Source: Haloglycomyces albus DSM 45210 (GTDB lineage: Bacteria; Actinomycetota; Actinomycetes; Mycobacteriales; Micromonosporaceae). From it: a DNA stretch of 64,000 nt. Positions 9,183 to 18,581 of this stretch are shown here, in pieces. Every line of letters begins with the position of its first letter. Position 1 is the first letter of the stretch. The stretch lies in the NCBI RefSeq assembly GCF_000527155.1, contig NZ_AZUQ01000001.1:3423889-3487888 (forward strand). The letters are read 5' to 3'. The position numbers and the translations under genes are program-made. The notes beneath the pieces are model-generated. The model had not been told where the DNA came from and did no database searches. It saw only the letters and a list, made by a program, of their open reading frames with translations.

Positions 9183-10172
9183 CTACGTGTTTTTCGCTAC
9201 ATCGGATTCGGATTTGATGTCGATCCGCCAACCGGTGAGACGTACGGCCAGCCGAGCGTTCTGTCCTTCACGACCGATCGCCAAGGACAGCTGGTAATCG
9301 GGAACAACCACTGCCGTCGCTCGGTTCTCCTCATCGACGACCCGCACCGAACTGGTTTTTGCCGGTGACAAGGAGTTGGACACGAATACCGTGGGGTCTT
9401 CACTCCAGTCGACGATGTCGATCTTCTCACCGCCCAGCTCGTTCATCACGGCCCGAACCCGAGCCCCCATCGGACCGATACAGGCCCCTTTGGCGTTGAG
9501 GTCTTCGGTTGTGGCGTTAACGGCGATCTTGGTGCGGTAGCCGGCTTCGCGCGCGACCGCCTTCACCTCGACATCGCCTTCGTCTATCTCGGGAACTTCC
9601 AATTCGAACAGTTTGCGCACCAGAGCCGGGTGCGTCCGCGACACCGTCACCTGCGGTCCTTTCGCGGTCCGGTTGACTTGGGTCACCACCGCCCGAATAC
9701 GCCGACCGTGTTCGTACTTTTCGCCCGGAACCTGTTCGTTTACCGGCAATTGAGCTTCGATTCGCCCTAGATTGACCATCACCATGCCACGCTGATTGCG
9801 TTTTCCATCGGCTTCGATGACACCGGTGACGATATCGCCTTCCTTGCCGGAGTACTCACCGAACGTCGCTTCGTCTCCAGCCTCGCGCAGACGCTGCAAG
9901 ATGACCTGTCGGGCCGTTTGGGCGGCGATTCGCCCAAATCCCTCAGGGGTGTCGTCGCGCTCGGAAACAACCTCACCGTCATCGTTGAACACCGGTACCA
10001 GTACCGATGCGATGCCGTCCGTGCGGTCCACCTCCACACGAGCCTTGTCGTTTGCGCCGGGGGTGTGCTTATATGCGGTCAATAGGGCGGTTTCGATCGC
10101 ACCAAGAATGGTCTCAAAAGGGATGTCGCGCTCACGCTCCATTGACCGTAGCGCCGCCAGGTCGATGTGCAC
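9183..10172 (-). CDS. nusA: transcription termination/antitermination protein NusA
   Basis: Binds RNA polymerase and nascent RNA, modulating pausing, termination and rRNA antitermination. 329 residues: N-terminal RNAP-binding domain (about 1-125), S1 domain (about 130-200) and two KH domains (about 205-329, with [17 protein letters not shown] in the last). No C-terminal acidic repeats, the normal short form in actinobacteria. GTG start at 10172 with AAGGAG five bases upstream. It is the second gene after rimP. Confidence 0.97.
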   Translation of the reverse strand: MHIDLAALRSMERERDIPFETILGAIETALLTAYKHTPGANDKARVEVDRTDGIASVLVPVFNDDGEVVSERDDTPEGFGRIAAQTARQVILQRLREAGDEATFGEYSGKEGDIVTGVIEADGKRNQRGMVMVNLGRIEAQLPVNEQVPGEKYEHGRRIRAVVTQVNRTAKGPQVTVSRTHPALVRKLFELEVPEIDEGDVEVKAVAREAGYRTKIAVNATTEDLNAKGACIGPMGARVRAVMNELGGEKIDIVDWSEDPTVFVSNSLSPAKTSSVRVVDEENRATAVVVPDYQLSLAIGREGQNARLAVRLTGWRIDIKSESDVAKNT

Positions 10173-10243
10173 CTGATCTCCTTAACGTTGTGTAGTTGTA
10201 ATGGCCGGAAGAGGCGATCGTGGCCAAACGCGGACGACCGCGC

Positions 10244-10705
10244 TTATTTCAGTTCGATCTGAACCTTCCCCGGCCCGAGCTCACTGTATTCCAAGCGGCG
10301 GTTCGCACCCTTGGACTCCAGTTCAATCCCCCGCTCATCGGCAGCGGCGATGCGGCCGTTCAGCCGCTCCTCCCCCACAGACACCGCTACCAAACGCCCG
10401 ATGTTCCGTTTCCAATGCCGGGGCAAGGTCAACGGACGGTCGATTCCAGGGGAAGACACTTCCAGAGTATAGGGGGCATCGGCAAACCATCCACCGGTTG
10501 TTTCCGCGCTCTCAAGTGCATTGTTGACTTCCTTGGAGATTTCGGCAACAGCATCGAGACTGACACCGTTGTCCCCGTCCGCCACCACCGTGACGACGAC
10601 TCGTCGTCCTGCCTTTTTCGCCTTGAGATCATCCAAATCATAGCCGAGACGTTCCACTGCCGGGGCGATGATCTCCCGCAGCTGATCGATATTCACATCA
10701 CTCAT
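10244..10705 (-). CDS. rimP: ribosome maturation factor RimP
   Basis: Needed for 30S subunit maturation. 153 residues; N-terminal alpha/beta domain with LREIIAPAVERLGYDLDD, the signature YTLEVSSPGIDRPL, and a C-terminal SH3-like barrel. The frame is open to 10816, but ATG 10705 is preceded by AAAGGAG with six bases spacing and begins MSDVNIDQL; the upstream stretch is not RimP-like. First gene of the rimP-nusA-ylxR-infB cluster. Its promoter should lie in 10706-10902, shared with the divergent lipoprotein gene. Confidence 0.95.
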   Translation of the reverse strand: MSDVNIDQLREIIAPAVERLGYDLDDLKAKKAGRRVVVTVVADGDNGVSLDAVAEISKEVNNALESAETTGGWFADAPYTLEVSSPGIDRPLTLPRHWKRNIGRLVAVSVGEERLNGRIAAADERGIELESKGANRRLEYSELGPGKVQIELK

Positions 10706-10902
10706 GCGCTCTCCTTTAAAATCGCGTCCATACCAAGCGGGCCGTGCACGCCTCTCCCCCGAGTCCATTATCCAGAACACCATTGCCCACACAGTGGCGG
10801 CCAACAGCCCATTCACACATCGGTAGCGGCACGAATACGGCCCAATCGTCGAGAGTAGCGGCCCGCCGCGAGCTGCGTTAGCGCACTTGCGAAAATAGTG
10901 TC

Positions 10903-11304
10903 GTGGCTACTAGACGAACCGTACTTTTCAGCGCCGCGGTCGTGGGGCTCGCGACCGGTTGCTCCAATTCGGAGTCTCCGCCCCCGAAACCCGACCCGGC
11001 TATGGAAGATATGCTTTCGGCATCTCTCGCCCTACGAGACATCGCCGACACCTTGGAAAGAGAAGATATCTCGGCAGACCACAGTGCCCACGCCGAAACG
11101 CTCCAGCGCCTTCTCGGCGATGTCGACGTAGAACCCCTCGAACTCGAGGTCACCGATATCGCGTCGCTGGCTACAACCGAATCCGAACACGCCGAAGCAG
11201 CCCAGGAGGCGGCCCTGACCGCCGATCGGGGGTACGCCGTCCTACTCGCCGAAATCGCCGCCTGCCGAAGTGCCCACGTAGAAACCTTGCAGAACCATGA
11301 CTGA
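10903..11304 (+). CDS. small lipoprotein, ferritin-like partner of DUF4439
   Basis: 133 residues. Starts with GTG, then a basic n-region and a hydrophobic stretch ending in the lipobox LATGC with Cys20, so it is probably lipid-anchored on the outside of the membrane. The mature part is helical and rich in Glu, Ala and His (HAETLQRLLGD, AACRSAHVETL). It resembles the helical lipoproteins that precede DUF4439 genes next to rimP in other actinobacteria. It overlaps the next gene by eight bases, suggesting translational coupling. Function unknown. Confidence 0.75.
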   Translation: MATRRTVLFSAAVVGLATGCSNSESPPPKPDPAMEDMLSASLALRDIADTLEREDISADHSAHAETLQRLLGDVDVEPLELEVTDIASLATTESEHAEAAQEAALTADRGYAVLLAEIAACRSAHVETLQNHD

Positions 11305-11713
11305 TCACCACCACCTCGATCGCGGACTCCAAGCCGAGTACGCGGCGATATACGCTGCCGAAACCCTTTTGCCCGAGGTCAGCGGCGCGGAACGCTCCGC
11401 CGTCGAACAGACCCTGGCGGCTCACCGCGAGCTCCGCCTCGCTCTGTTCGATGTATACGACCAGGAAGACTGGTCGATACCGAAAGCCGAACCCGCCTAT
11501 GAAATAGACGATTCAGAGGACACCACCACGATCCTGGTCGAAATAGAACAACGGGTCGCCACCACTTGGCGGGCCGGTTGCGCCTCAGGCAATGACACCG
11601 AAAGGAAACAGTGTGTAGCGGCGTTGGAAACCGCGGCGATCAATCTCGTCAGGTTGAAGGCGTCTCAAGGTTCTTCGATCATCAACCCCTGGCCCGGCCG
11701 TACGGACGGGTGA
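11297..11713 (+). CDS. DUF4439 ferritin-like protein
   Basis: 138 residues with the pattern of DUF4439, a ferritin-like four-helix domain found divergent from rimP in many actinobacteria: LQAEYAAIYAAETLLPEV, AHRELRLALFDVY, a proline segment, then WRAGCASGNDTERKQCVAAL. No signal peptide is seen. The family has no demonstrated function and iron binding is unproven. It overlaps the preceding lipoprotein gene, so the two probably work together. Confidence 0.8.
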   Translation: MTDHHHLDRGLQAEYAAIYAAETLLPEVSGAERSAVEQTLAAHRELRLALFDVYDQEDWSIPKAEPAYEIDDSEDTTTILVEIEQRVATTWRAGCASGNDTERKQCVAALETAAINLVRLKASQGSSIINPWPGRTDG

Positions 11714-11842
11714 CGTGGGTTAGCGCATTTACTCCATTCAATGAAATGCGTATTCTGAAGAGCACCACTACATCGGACCCATTACTGAGTATACAAAGCA
11801 CCCGTGCCATACTACCTGTAACACTGTTTCGGAGGAACGTTC

Positions 11843-12436
11843 ATGAGCATAAAATACTCGCTATTGGCGCTACTCAAGGCCAAACCCGCATACGGCTATG
11901 AGCTACGCGCCTCATTCGAATACACGACCGGCTCCACCTGGCCCCTCAACATCGGCCAGGTATATACGACACTTGCCCGGCTGGAACGTGATGGTTTGGT
12001 GAATTCCCTCCCCGAGAATGAAGCGGGGCAGCGTCTTTACGAAATCACCGAGGCCGGCCTGTCGTCCTTGGAAGCCTGGTTCACCGCACCGGTCAAATCA
12101 ATCGACAATACGCGTGACGAACTCGCCATCAAAATCGCGCTTGCCGTAACGACCCCCGGTGTCGACACCACTGCCGTCCTGCAAAAACAACGCATGGCAA
12201 CGCTGCGAACTCTGCAGGAATACACTCGGTTGAAAAATGCCACCCACAGTGACGATCTTGCCTGGATTCTGGTCTTGGAGTCGATGATCTACCGGGCCGA
12301 GGCCGAAATCCGTTGGATCGATCATACCGAGGCGGTCATCGAGCGCACGCCGCAGCACAGTCTGAGTCCGGTTGAACCGCGTGGATTGCCGTCCCAGCAA
12401 GCGGAGCGGAAGGCCGACAAGGCCCAATCCGGTTAA
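11843..12436 (+). CDS. PadR family transcriptional regulator
   Basis: 197 residues. The N-terminal winged helix shows the PadR pattern LLALLKAKPAYGYELRASFE and GQVYTTLARLERDGLV. The C-terminal half is the longer helical dimerisation domain of the Vir subgroup. Start ATG 11843 with GGAGG seven bases before. It lies directly upstream of an ABC ATPase/permease pair in the same direction, so it most likely represses that exporter and itself, relieved by a toxic ligand. Confidence 0.9.
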   Translation: MSIKYSLLALLKAKPAYGYELRASFEYTTGSTWPLNIGQVYTTLARLERDGLVNSLPENEAGQRLYEITEAGLSSLEAWFTAPVKSIDNTRDELAIKIALAVTTPGVDTTAVLQKQRMATLRTLQEYTRLKNATHSDDLAWILVLESMIYRAEAEIRWIDHTEAVIERTPQHSLSPVEPRGLPSQQAERKADKAQSG

Positions 12437-12499
12437 CGGAAACTTGTTGGTACGGACCTGATACGGTCGATGTGCCGGAGCAATCGTGGGCCCCGACGG

Positions 12500-12530
12500 T
12501 CCCGCGGGCGCTGACTGCGGGATTTTGTTT
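12500..12530 (+). terminator. Rho-independent terminator/attenuator after padR
   Basis: A TCCCGC / GCGGGA stem with an 11-base loop is followed by TTTTGTTT. A weaker outer stem (GGCCCC / GGGGCC) encloses it. It lies between the PadR gene and the ABC ATPase gene and could separate the two transcription units or give read-through control. Confidence 0.6.
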
Positions 12531-12605
12531 GGGGCCTTCCAACCGTTCCGGCCTTAACCCCACAGAATTCAATCTGTCCCCCGTTTCCACAGACAGGACC
12601 ACATC

Positions 12606-13325
12606 ATGGCTGTCCTCTCCATGCGGAATGTTTCGCGCACTCACGGTTCCGGAGCCGCCGCGGTAACCGCCCTGATCGACGTCGACCTTACCGTGCAAGC
12701 CGGTGAATTGGTCGCGGTTATGGGACCGTCCGGTTCCGGGAAGTCCACATTGCTGAATCTTGCCGGCGGACTCGATCAGCCCTCCTCCGGCGACGTTCAC
12801 GTGGAAGAGTCCGATCTCGCCACTCTGAACAAGACCAAATTGGCGATTGTGCGACGCAATCGCGTCGGTTTCGTCTTTCAGGATTACAACCTGGTTCCCT
12901 CGCTGACCTTGGTGGAGAATGTGGCTCTACCACTCGAATTGGACGGGGTCAAAGTTCTCAGGGCCCGTCAGGAGGCCATGCGTGCGCTTACCGAAATGGG
13001 CGCACACGAACATGCCGACAAGTTCCCCGAGGAAATCTCTGGCGGGCAGGCGCAGCGAGCCGCGATCGCACGAGCCCTCATCGGACCGCGTCGTCTGATT
13101 CTGGCGGACGAACCGACCGGTGCCTTGGACTCGGCCGCCGGCATGGATGTTCTGGACGTTATCAAGAGCCGCTGTGAACGGGGAGCCTCGGGGATCGTCG
13201 TCACGCACGACGCGCGTGCGGCGGCCTGGGCCGATCGAATCCTGTTCCTGCGTGACGGTCGTATCGTCGACAGCTCGGAACCGCTCAGCTCCGTGGATTC
13301 TTTGCTGGAGGAAACCGGACTATGA
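12606..13325 (+). CDS. ABC transporter ATP-binding protein (MacB/LolD type)
   Basis: 239 residues. Walker A GPSGSGKST (40-48), Q-loop region FVFQDYNLVP, signature SGGQAQR, Walker B LILADEPTGALD, and the switch histidine in VVTHD. The ...EPTGALD form is typical of ATPases paired with FtsX-type permeases that expel peptides, lipids or drugs. The stop overlaps the start of the permease gene (ATGA), so the two are translationally coupled. Probably controlled by the upstream PadR protein. Confidence 0.95.
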   Translation: MAVLSMRNVSRTHGSGAAAVTALIDVDLTVQAGELVAVMGPSGSGKSTLLNLAGGLDQPSSGDVHVEESDLATLNKTKLAIVRRNRVGFVFQDYNLVPSLTLVENVALPLELDGVKVLRARQEAMRALTEMGAHEHADKFPEEISGGQAQRAAIARALIGPRRLILADEPTGALDSAAGMDVLDVIKSRCERGASGIVVTHDARAAAWADRILFLRDGRIVDSSEPLSSVDSLLEETGL

Positions 13326-16081
13326 TCCCGTCTCTACGGCTGGCCGGCCGTATCGCCTATCGGGAAGCGTGGCGGAACAAGGGCCGCACCGTACTGACCA
13401 TCGCCCTATTGATGTTTCCACTGGCCGTGGTCTCATTCGCCGTCACGTCCTACAGCACGTTTCGGATGGACCTGACCGATAAGGTCCAGTATGAAACCGC
13501 TTCGGCCGATGGAATGATCAAGGACTCTGGATTCACATCGGTATCACAGCCGGACTCCTCTCGTCCCAACGTCGGTTGGAACGAGACCGGGCCGGAACAC
13601 GAACGGACCACAAGCGAGCGGCGACGCCAACTGCAGGAACTGGTCCCCGACGTCAACCGTCTCACCCCTTATTCCGAGTGGAACGGTGGAAACGCCACCA
13701 CGGTTCACTTTCAAGGCTCCTATCAGTCCGCCCAGGCCACTCCGTACGATCCCACCGATCCTCTGTTGGATTCGGTGTTTCGGTTTCAAGGTGGCCAACC
13801 GACCGAATCGAACGATGAAATCGTCGTCAGCAGCGCCTTGGCCGATCACTTGGATCTTCAGATCGGCGACATCGTTCAATTCGCGGTGGAAGGCGTCCGC
13901 AACGATTTCACCGTGACGGGAATTGCCGAGCGTTCCAGCGATTTGAATGCCTACTTCCTCCTGAACCCGACACTCTTCGATGACGTCATCGAGCATCCGT
14001 ACCGCTCCTGGCTCATCGACACCGATGGGGTGGAACTTGATTCCGCCACCGTGCAAGCGCTCAACGACGCCGGGTTCGGCTACTTCACCACTTCCTATCC
14101 AGCGGAGGACGATTCCACCCCGTTCTTTAACCGTCGCAACCCGAACGACGCCATCATGCTCGGGTTGACGATCACCTTCGTTCTCATCGAGATCGTCCTG
14201 CTGGTCGGCCCCGTCTTCACCATCGGCGTTAAGCGCCGCACCCGTGAATTCGCGATGATGAGCGCCAACGGAGCCACTCCCCGTCAACTACGCCTCACGG
14301 TGCTCGCCAGTGGCCTGTTCCTGGGATCGATCGCCGCCTTCGTCGGTATCGCCGTCGGCAACAGCATCGCGCTCGTGAGCCTTCCCGCACTTGAACAACT
14401 GGTCGGGCATCGAGTGAACACGCTTAGCTTCGTAGTGCCGTTGCAATTGGCCGCCATGATCACTGCGGTCTTGACCGCAGTCGCGGCAAGCCTCACTGCG
14501 GCCGTCTCGGCCTCTCGTGTCAACGTCATCAAGACCATTTCGGGCCATACCGCACCGCCCCGGGCCCGCAAACGGTGGCTCGTCATCGGCCTGATCGGCA
14601 TCGCGCTCGGATTCGGCTGCTCGATCGTCGGATTGTGGCTCAATGTGACCTCCGTCAGCATCGCCGGGGTCATCATAGTCCAAATAGGCCTTATCGGTTG
14701 CACGCCCAGTCTGGTGGCGGTGTTCCAGGTTCTTGCGAAGCGCCTTCCCGTCACTCCCCGAATCGCACTGCGGGAAACCGCTCGCAGTCGTTCGATCGCC
14801 TCACCCGCCGTCGCGGCGATCATGGCCGTGGTGGGCACCGGCCTGATTCTCAGTTCCATCGCCGTCATCAGCGGTGAACGTGATGCCAACTCACTGTGGG
14901 GAAATCATTCCGACGACGACCATCTCGTTCTCAACTACCATTTCCTCTCCGAAGAGGAGTTTCACGACGCCGACTATGAGAGCCTCCGTCACGACGTGCA
15001 CCGCTCGCTCCGCGAGGTCATCGACGGAGCGGAGTTCTACCCCTATTACGATCGGCTCAACTGCAGTTCCAGCACTGAAAACATAAGATGTCCGATAAGT
15101 CTTGACGTTCCCGCTGAAAACAGGTGCCCCTGGGACGATCAACTCCACTCAGAGATATTGAGTGAGGCCGACCAGCGCCGAGCCGTCGACGATCCACGTT
15201 GTGTGCGCACCACACGCGCCATCTATCGTGACTCCACACCCATCGTCGGGCAGGACCGTGAACTTATCGCCGCACGGCTCGATCTTTCGGGCGCGGATCT
15301 CGATCGAGCCGAACGTGCGCTCAACTCGGGCGCGGCGGTCGTTTCTCACGAACAACCGGTGACGGATGGAACGATCTCGGTATCGGTCGACAATTCAGAA
15401 TCGCCGCTGAACAGTGAAAAGTCCTACGAGATTCCAGCGGTGGTCATTGACGGCGCTACGATCCCCACCACTTCCTTCATGGTCGGATTTGACCGTCTTG
15501 CCGAATGGAACCTCCCCCTAAGCAGTCCACCCCAGGAAATACTCATCGCCGACGCGGACATTACTCCGGAAACCGGCCATCTGGTGCAGGGCGTGGTGGA
15601 GGAAAACGGATTTAATACAGAAGAAATGTCCATTAGTTCATATGTCTGGGAGTCGAATTCCAACCGTCCCGAATTCAAGTACATCACACTGGGATCAATC
15701 GGATTGAGCGCCTTGATCGCTCTGGCCGCCACGGTATTGGCAACCGGGATGGTCATCGTGGAGTCACAACGCAACTTGACGACCCTGGGCGCGGTGGGTT
15801 CCTCACCACTCATGCGCCGGAATCTGTCCATGTGGCAGGCCGCCTCGATTTCCACGATCGGAATCGGATTCGGCTTGATCGTGGGACTGATGGGGCTGGG
15901 AGTCGTTCTGGGAATCCTCAACGCGCAGGCAGCACAGCAATACCCCTTGCAGGAGCCCTTTCCCTTCCGGTTCCCGTGGAAATTCGTACTGACCGTTGGG
16001 CTGTCGGTGCCGCTCCTGGCCATGGCCTCAGCGTGGACCTTTACCCGGTCGCACATTCCCAGCGAGCGTCGGATTTCGTAA
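13322..16081 (+). CDS. FtsX-like ABC transporter permease (large)
   Basis: 919 residues with two FtsX domains. Layout by eye: TM1 near 20-45, a large extracytoplasmic domain to about 275, TM2-4 (280-410), a further pair of helices near 420-475, another TM near 500 followed by a second external domain with several Cys residues (about 525-790), and three final TMs. FtsX/MacB permeases couple ATP hydrolysis in the cytoplasm to work outside the membrane rather than classical channel transport. It partners the ATPase immediately upstream. Substrate unknown. Confidence 0.9.
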   Translation: MIPSLRLAGRIAYREAWRNKGRTVLTIALLMFPLAVVSFAVTSYSTFRMDLTDKVQYETASADGMIKDSGFTSVSQPDSSRPNVGWNETGPEHERTTSERRRQLQELVPDVNRLTPYSEWNGGNATTVHFQGSYQSAQATPYDPTDPLLDSVFRFQGGQPTESNDEIVVSSALADHLDLQIGDIVQFAVEGVRNDFTVTGIAERSSDLNAYFLLNPTLFDDVIEHPYRSWLIDTDGVELDSATVQALNDAGFGYFTTSYPAEDDSTPFFNRRNPNDAIMLGLTITFVLIEIVLLVGPVFTIGVKRRTREFAMMSANGATPRQLRLTVLASGLFLGSIAAFVGIAVGNSIALVSLPALEQLVGHRVNTLSFVVPLQLAAMITAVLTAVAASLTAAVSASRVNVIKTISGHTAPPRARKRWLVIGLIGIALGFGCSIVGLWLNVTSVSIAGVIIVQIGLIGCTPSLVAVFQVLAKRLPVTPRIALRETARSRSIASPAVAAIMAVVGTGLILSSIAVISGERDANSLWGNHSDDDHLVLNYHFLSEEEFHDADYESLRHDVHRSLREVIDGAEFYPYYDRLNCSSSTENIRCPISLDVPAENRCPWDDQLHSEILSEADQRRAVDDPRCVRTTRAIYRDSTPIVGQDRELIAARLDLSGADLDRAERALNSGAAVVSHEQPVTDGTISVSVDNSESPLNSEKSYEIPAVVIDGATIPTTSFMVGFDRLAEWNLPLSSPPQEILIADADITPETGHLVQGVVEENGFNTEEMSISSYVWESNSNRPEFKYITLGSIGLSALIALAATVLATGMVIVESQRNLTTLGAVGSSPLMRRNLSMWQAASISTIGIGFGLIVGLMGLGVVLGILNAQAAQQYPLQEPFPFRFPWKFVLTVGLSVPLLAMASAWTFTRSHIPSERRIS

Positions 16082-16107
16082 TCGGCCCGGCACCTGACCG
16101 GGCCGAT
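16081..16107. terminator. bidirectional terminator between permease and map
   Basis: A perfect 10-bp stem (ATCGGCCCGG / CCGGGCCGAT) with loop CACCTGA directly after the permease stop, between convergent genes, so it can serve both strands. Confidence 0.7.
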
Positions 16108-16130
16108 TCACTTCTGTCGCGGCCGCTGAG

Positions 16131-17054
16131 CTAAGCGGTCGGTATGAGGCGCTCAGGAATCTCCCGACCAACGGGCGTACCGGCAGGAAGCCCTTCACTG
16201 GGCCAGGTCAGTATTTCGGCACCGTCGTCGGTGACAAGGAGGGTGTGCTCAAACTGAGCCGACCATTTCCCGTCACGGGTGACCGCCGTCCAACCGTCGT
16301 CCCACATCACATGATCCGGAACTCCCAGGTTGATCATCGGTTCGATGGTGAACGTCATTCCCACCTCGATCTCCACCTCGAGTTGAGGCTCGTCATAGTG
16401 AGGGACGTAGAGCCCGGAGTGGAACGCCGTTCCAATGCCGTGGCCGGTGAACTGGCGGACGACCCCGTAATCATGCTTGTGAGCGAAGGTTTCGATGACC
16501 CGCCCCACGGTGTTCAGCTGCCGCCCCGGCTTGACGGCCTTGACCCCGCGCATCGTCGCGACCCAGGTGTCCTCCACCAGTCGACTCGCCTCCGCGGAAA
16601 CGTCACCGACGGTAAAGGTGGCGTTGTTGTCGCCGTGTACTCCGTTTTTGTAGGCGGTGATGTCGACGTTGACGATATCGCCGTCTTCCAGACGGGTGGA
16701 GTCGGGGATTCCATGGCAGATTACTTCATTGAGCGACGTACAGGCCGATTTCGGATAGTGCCGGTATCCCAATGTCGAAGGATAGGCACCGTGATCGACC
16801 ATATAGTCGTGCGCGACGCGATCCAGCTCGTCGGTCGTCACACCGGGTGCTACGGCCTTCTCCACCGCTTTGAGCGCATCGGCCGCAATACGACCGGATT
16901 CTCGCATTTTTTCAATCGTCTCCGCATCCTTCACCTCTGATCCGGTAAAGGGACTTGGAGCGGGTTTTCCGACGTATTCCGGGCGGACAATCGCATCGGG
17001 AACCTGTCGTTGCGGTGTCTGTTTACCCGGACGCAATGGGGCTCGTGTAGTCAT
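16131..17054 (-). CDS. map: type I methionine aminopeptidase
   Basis: Removes the initiator methionine from nascent proteins. 307 residues with an actinobacterial N-terminal extension (about 50 residues, [13 protein letters not shown]) before the pita-bread fold. The five metal ligands are visible: Asp in VNVDITA, Asp in GDNNATF, His in TGHGIG, Glu in TIEPM and Glu in QFEHT. The frame is open to 17150, but ATG 17054 follows GGAAG and gives the usual start [11 protein letters not shown]. Confidence 0.96.
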   Translation of the reverse strand: MTTRAPLRPGKQTPQRQVPDAIVRPEYVGKPAPSPFTGSEVKDAETIEKMRESGRIAADALKAVEKAVAPGVTTDELDRVAHDYMVDHGAYPSTLGYRHYPKSACTSLNEVICHGIPDSTRLEDGDIVNVDITAYKNGVHGDNNATFTVGDVSAEASRLVEDTWVATMRGVKAVKPGRQLNTVGRVIETFAHKHDYGVVRQFTGHGIGTAFHSGLYVPHYDEPQLEVEIEVGMTFTIEPMINLGVPDHVMWDDGWTAVTRDGKWSAQFEHTLLVTDDGAEILTWPSEGLPAGTPVGREIPERLIPTA

Positions 17055-17477
17055 GTCTTCCAGGGTAACCCGGTTGAAGTGGCCCATTCGTCCGCCGTTG
17101 AGTCCACACCCTCGCCACCCCTGAACAACACCCCCAGGGTGAGACATCAATTACATACGGCGATCCGGCCGAAGGTTTTTATGAAAAACATTTGCGTATT
17201 GCCCGAGTGTCGTGGACTATAGTGCTATCGCGATGCTGCCCCGGTCGCCGCCGGGGCTTGATCGAGCCGGTGTGCGGTTCGCTGTCAATCGGACCGATCG
17301 ACGGCGTGTTCGCGGCACCTACCAGGCCGCGAGACTCTACCCGCGCCGTCGGGACCGCTTGGCACAGCTCCTGGTCCGTAACGGGAATCCAGTTGAGCGC
17401 CCCGCGATCGTTCGGACACATCACCGACGATCGCGGCGTGGCTGAAGAGAAACCCGCACCGGCTCCATTCCGCCCTT
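17055..17477. other. intergenic region upstream of map
   Basis: About 420 bases. The part 17160-17225 is AT-rich (including TATAGT at 17218-17223) and could contain promoters. The rest is GC-rich with several hairpins, for example CCCCGG...CCGGGG near 17237. A minus-strand frame of 81 codons (17179-17424) has no recognised motif and no good ribosome binding site. A structured RNA is possible but no known class was recognised. Confidence 0.35.
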
Positions 17478-18032
17478 TTAGCCTGCGGCCTTCTCCTCCT
17501 GGGATTCTGACTCCTGCGGTGCCTCATTCTCCGTCGCTCCGGATTCGACGTCGCCACTCGTTGCCTCGGCCGCCACGTCGTTGGCCATACGCTGCCACAA
17601 CATTCCACCCGAATGGGCCAAGGCCCCCATGGTCGAGGGAACCAGTGGAAGAATCCAGTCGGCCAAGAATCCGGTATGCGGCATGTTCAGCACGAATATG
17701 GCCGATCCCGCCGATACCAAGCCCTGCAGAGTGCCTCGCCATGCGGCCCGAGTCCCATCGGCTATGGCCGCCCGTCGCTCGGCCGTGGGATCGTGGAACG
17801 TGTCCAACCCGGAGGCGTCTTTTCGCCCCAGGTAGAAACCCGCCAAGCCGAGAACCCCCGAGGACGAGAACGTAGCAGCCATGAGTGTGCTGTCGAATAC
17901 CACGAGCACTGCTACGAATATCCCGACGCCGGTGGCCAAGGCGATGACGGCCTTCAGCCAATCGGTTTTTTCCCCTGGATACCAGTAATACTTGGTGACG
18001 CCTTCTTCAACTTCGCGAACGTACTTTCCCAT
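17478..18032 (-). CDS. membrane protein of unknown function
   Basis: 184 residues, not assigned to a family. After a short soluble N-terminus (MGKYVREVEEGVTKYYWYPG) come two strongly hydrophobic segments (about 30-50 and 55-75), a charged middle with ERRAAIADGTRAAWRG, two further hydrophobic segments (to about 140), and an acidic tail rich in Glu and Ser. The frame is open to 18236, but ATG 18032 has AGGAG ten bases upstream and is preferred. Probably a monocistronic unit, since the ispG terminator lies upstream. Confidence 0.7.
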   Translation of the reverse strand: MGKYVREVEEGVTKYYWYPGEKTDWLKAVIALATGVGIFVAVLVVFDSTLMAATFSSSGVLGLAGFYLGRKDASGLDTFHDPTAERRAAIADGTRAAWRGTLQGLVSAGSAIFVLNMPHTGFLADWILPLVPSTMGALAHSGGMLWQRMANDVAAEATSGDVESGATENEAPQESESQEEKAAG

Positions 18033-18510
18033 GACTGCTCGACTCCTCATGGACGACTGGTCGTTTTCCGGGCCAGTGGCCGCGTGCCACACCCCGGTCC
18101 GGTCGCTCTCGTCGTGTTGCAGCGCTTGACTCCCCACAGAGAACGATCCGCACCGTCCCGGTGCCCACCTCCTGCTCACAGGACGCGGAACACTCCGCTT
18201 ACCAGTATGCTGTGTCACATTGGATTCCTCGACCAAACCGTCGCATCGACCTGTGCCTTATCGCACATAAAGCACGGTTTGTCGGTTTAACGACAGCGCG
18301 ACACAGAGTCATCGCCAACAGAAAACATCTATTTTCGCAGTTCACGATCCCATTACGCGAAAGATCCCGACACCTCAGCAATCACTACACCGAACCTGAC
18401 CGATACACGACACTGCACACGTGCGCCGTCGATCGGATGAGGATTGTACAGTCGCTCAAGGCACGAACGCGCCCAATGTCCATGCGGAACACTGGGCTCG
18501 TACGACGACT
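18033..18510. other. intergenic region, no gene recognised
   Basis: About 480 bases between the membrane-protein gene and the ispG terminator. Open frames here lack motifs and have poor starts. The AT-richer part (18215-18400) could carry the promoter of the membrane-protein gene on the minus strand; no convincing box pair is claimed. Confidence 0.35.
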
Positions 18511-18550
18511 GCCGGTGGGCGCTTCACCTATCGGCAACGCGCCCACCGGC
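18511..18550 (-). terminator. terminator downstream of ispG
   Basis: A perfect 12-bp GC-rich stem (GCCGGTGGGCGC / GCGCCCACCGGC) with a 16-base loop lies about 30 bases after the ispG stop, closing the purU-dxr-rseP-ispG block. Confidence 0.65.
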
Positions 18551-18581
18551 AGCGATGTAAACCAGTGTCCCCTATGTCGGT

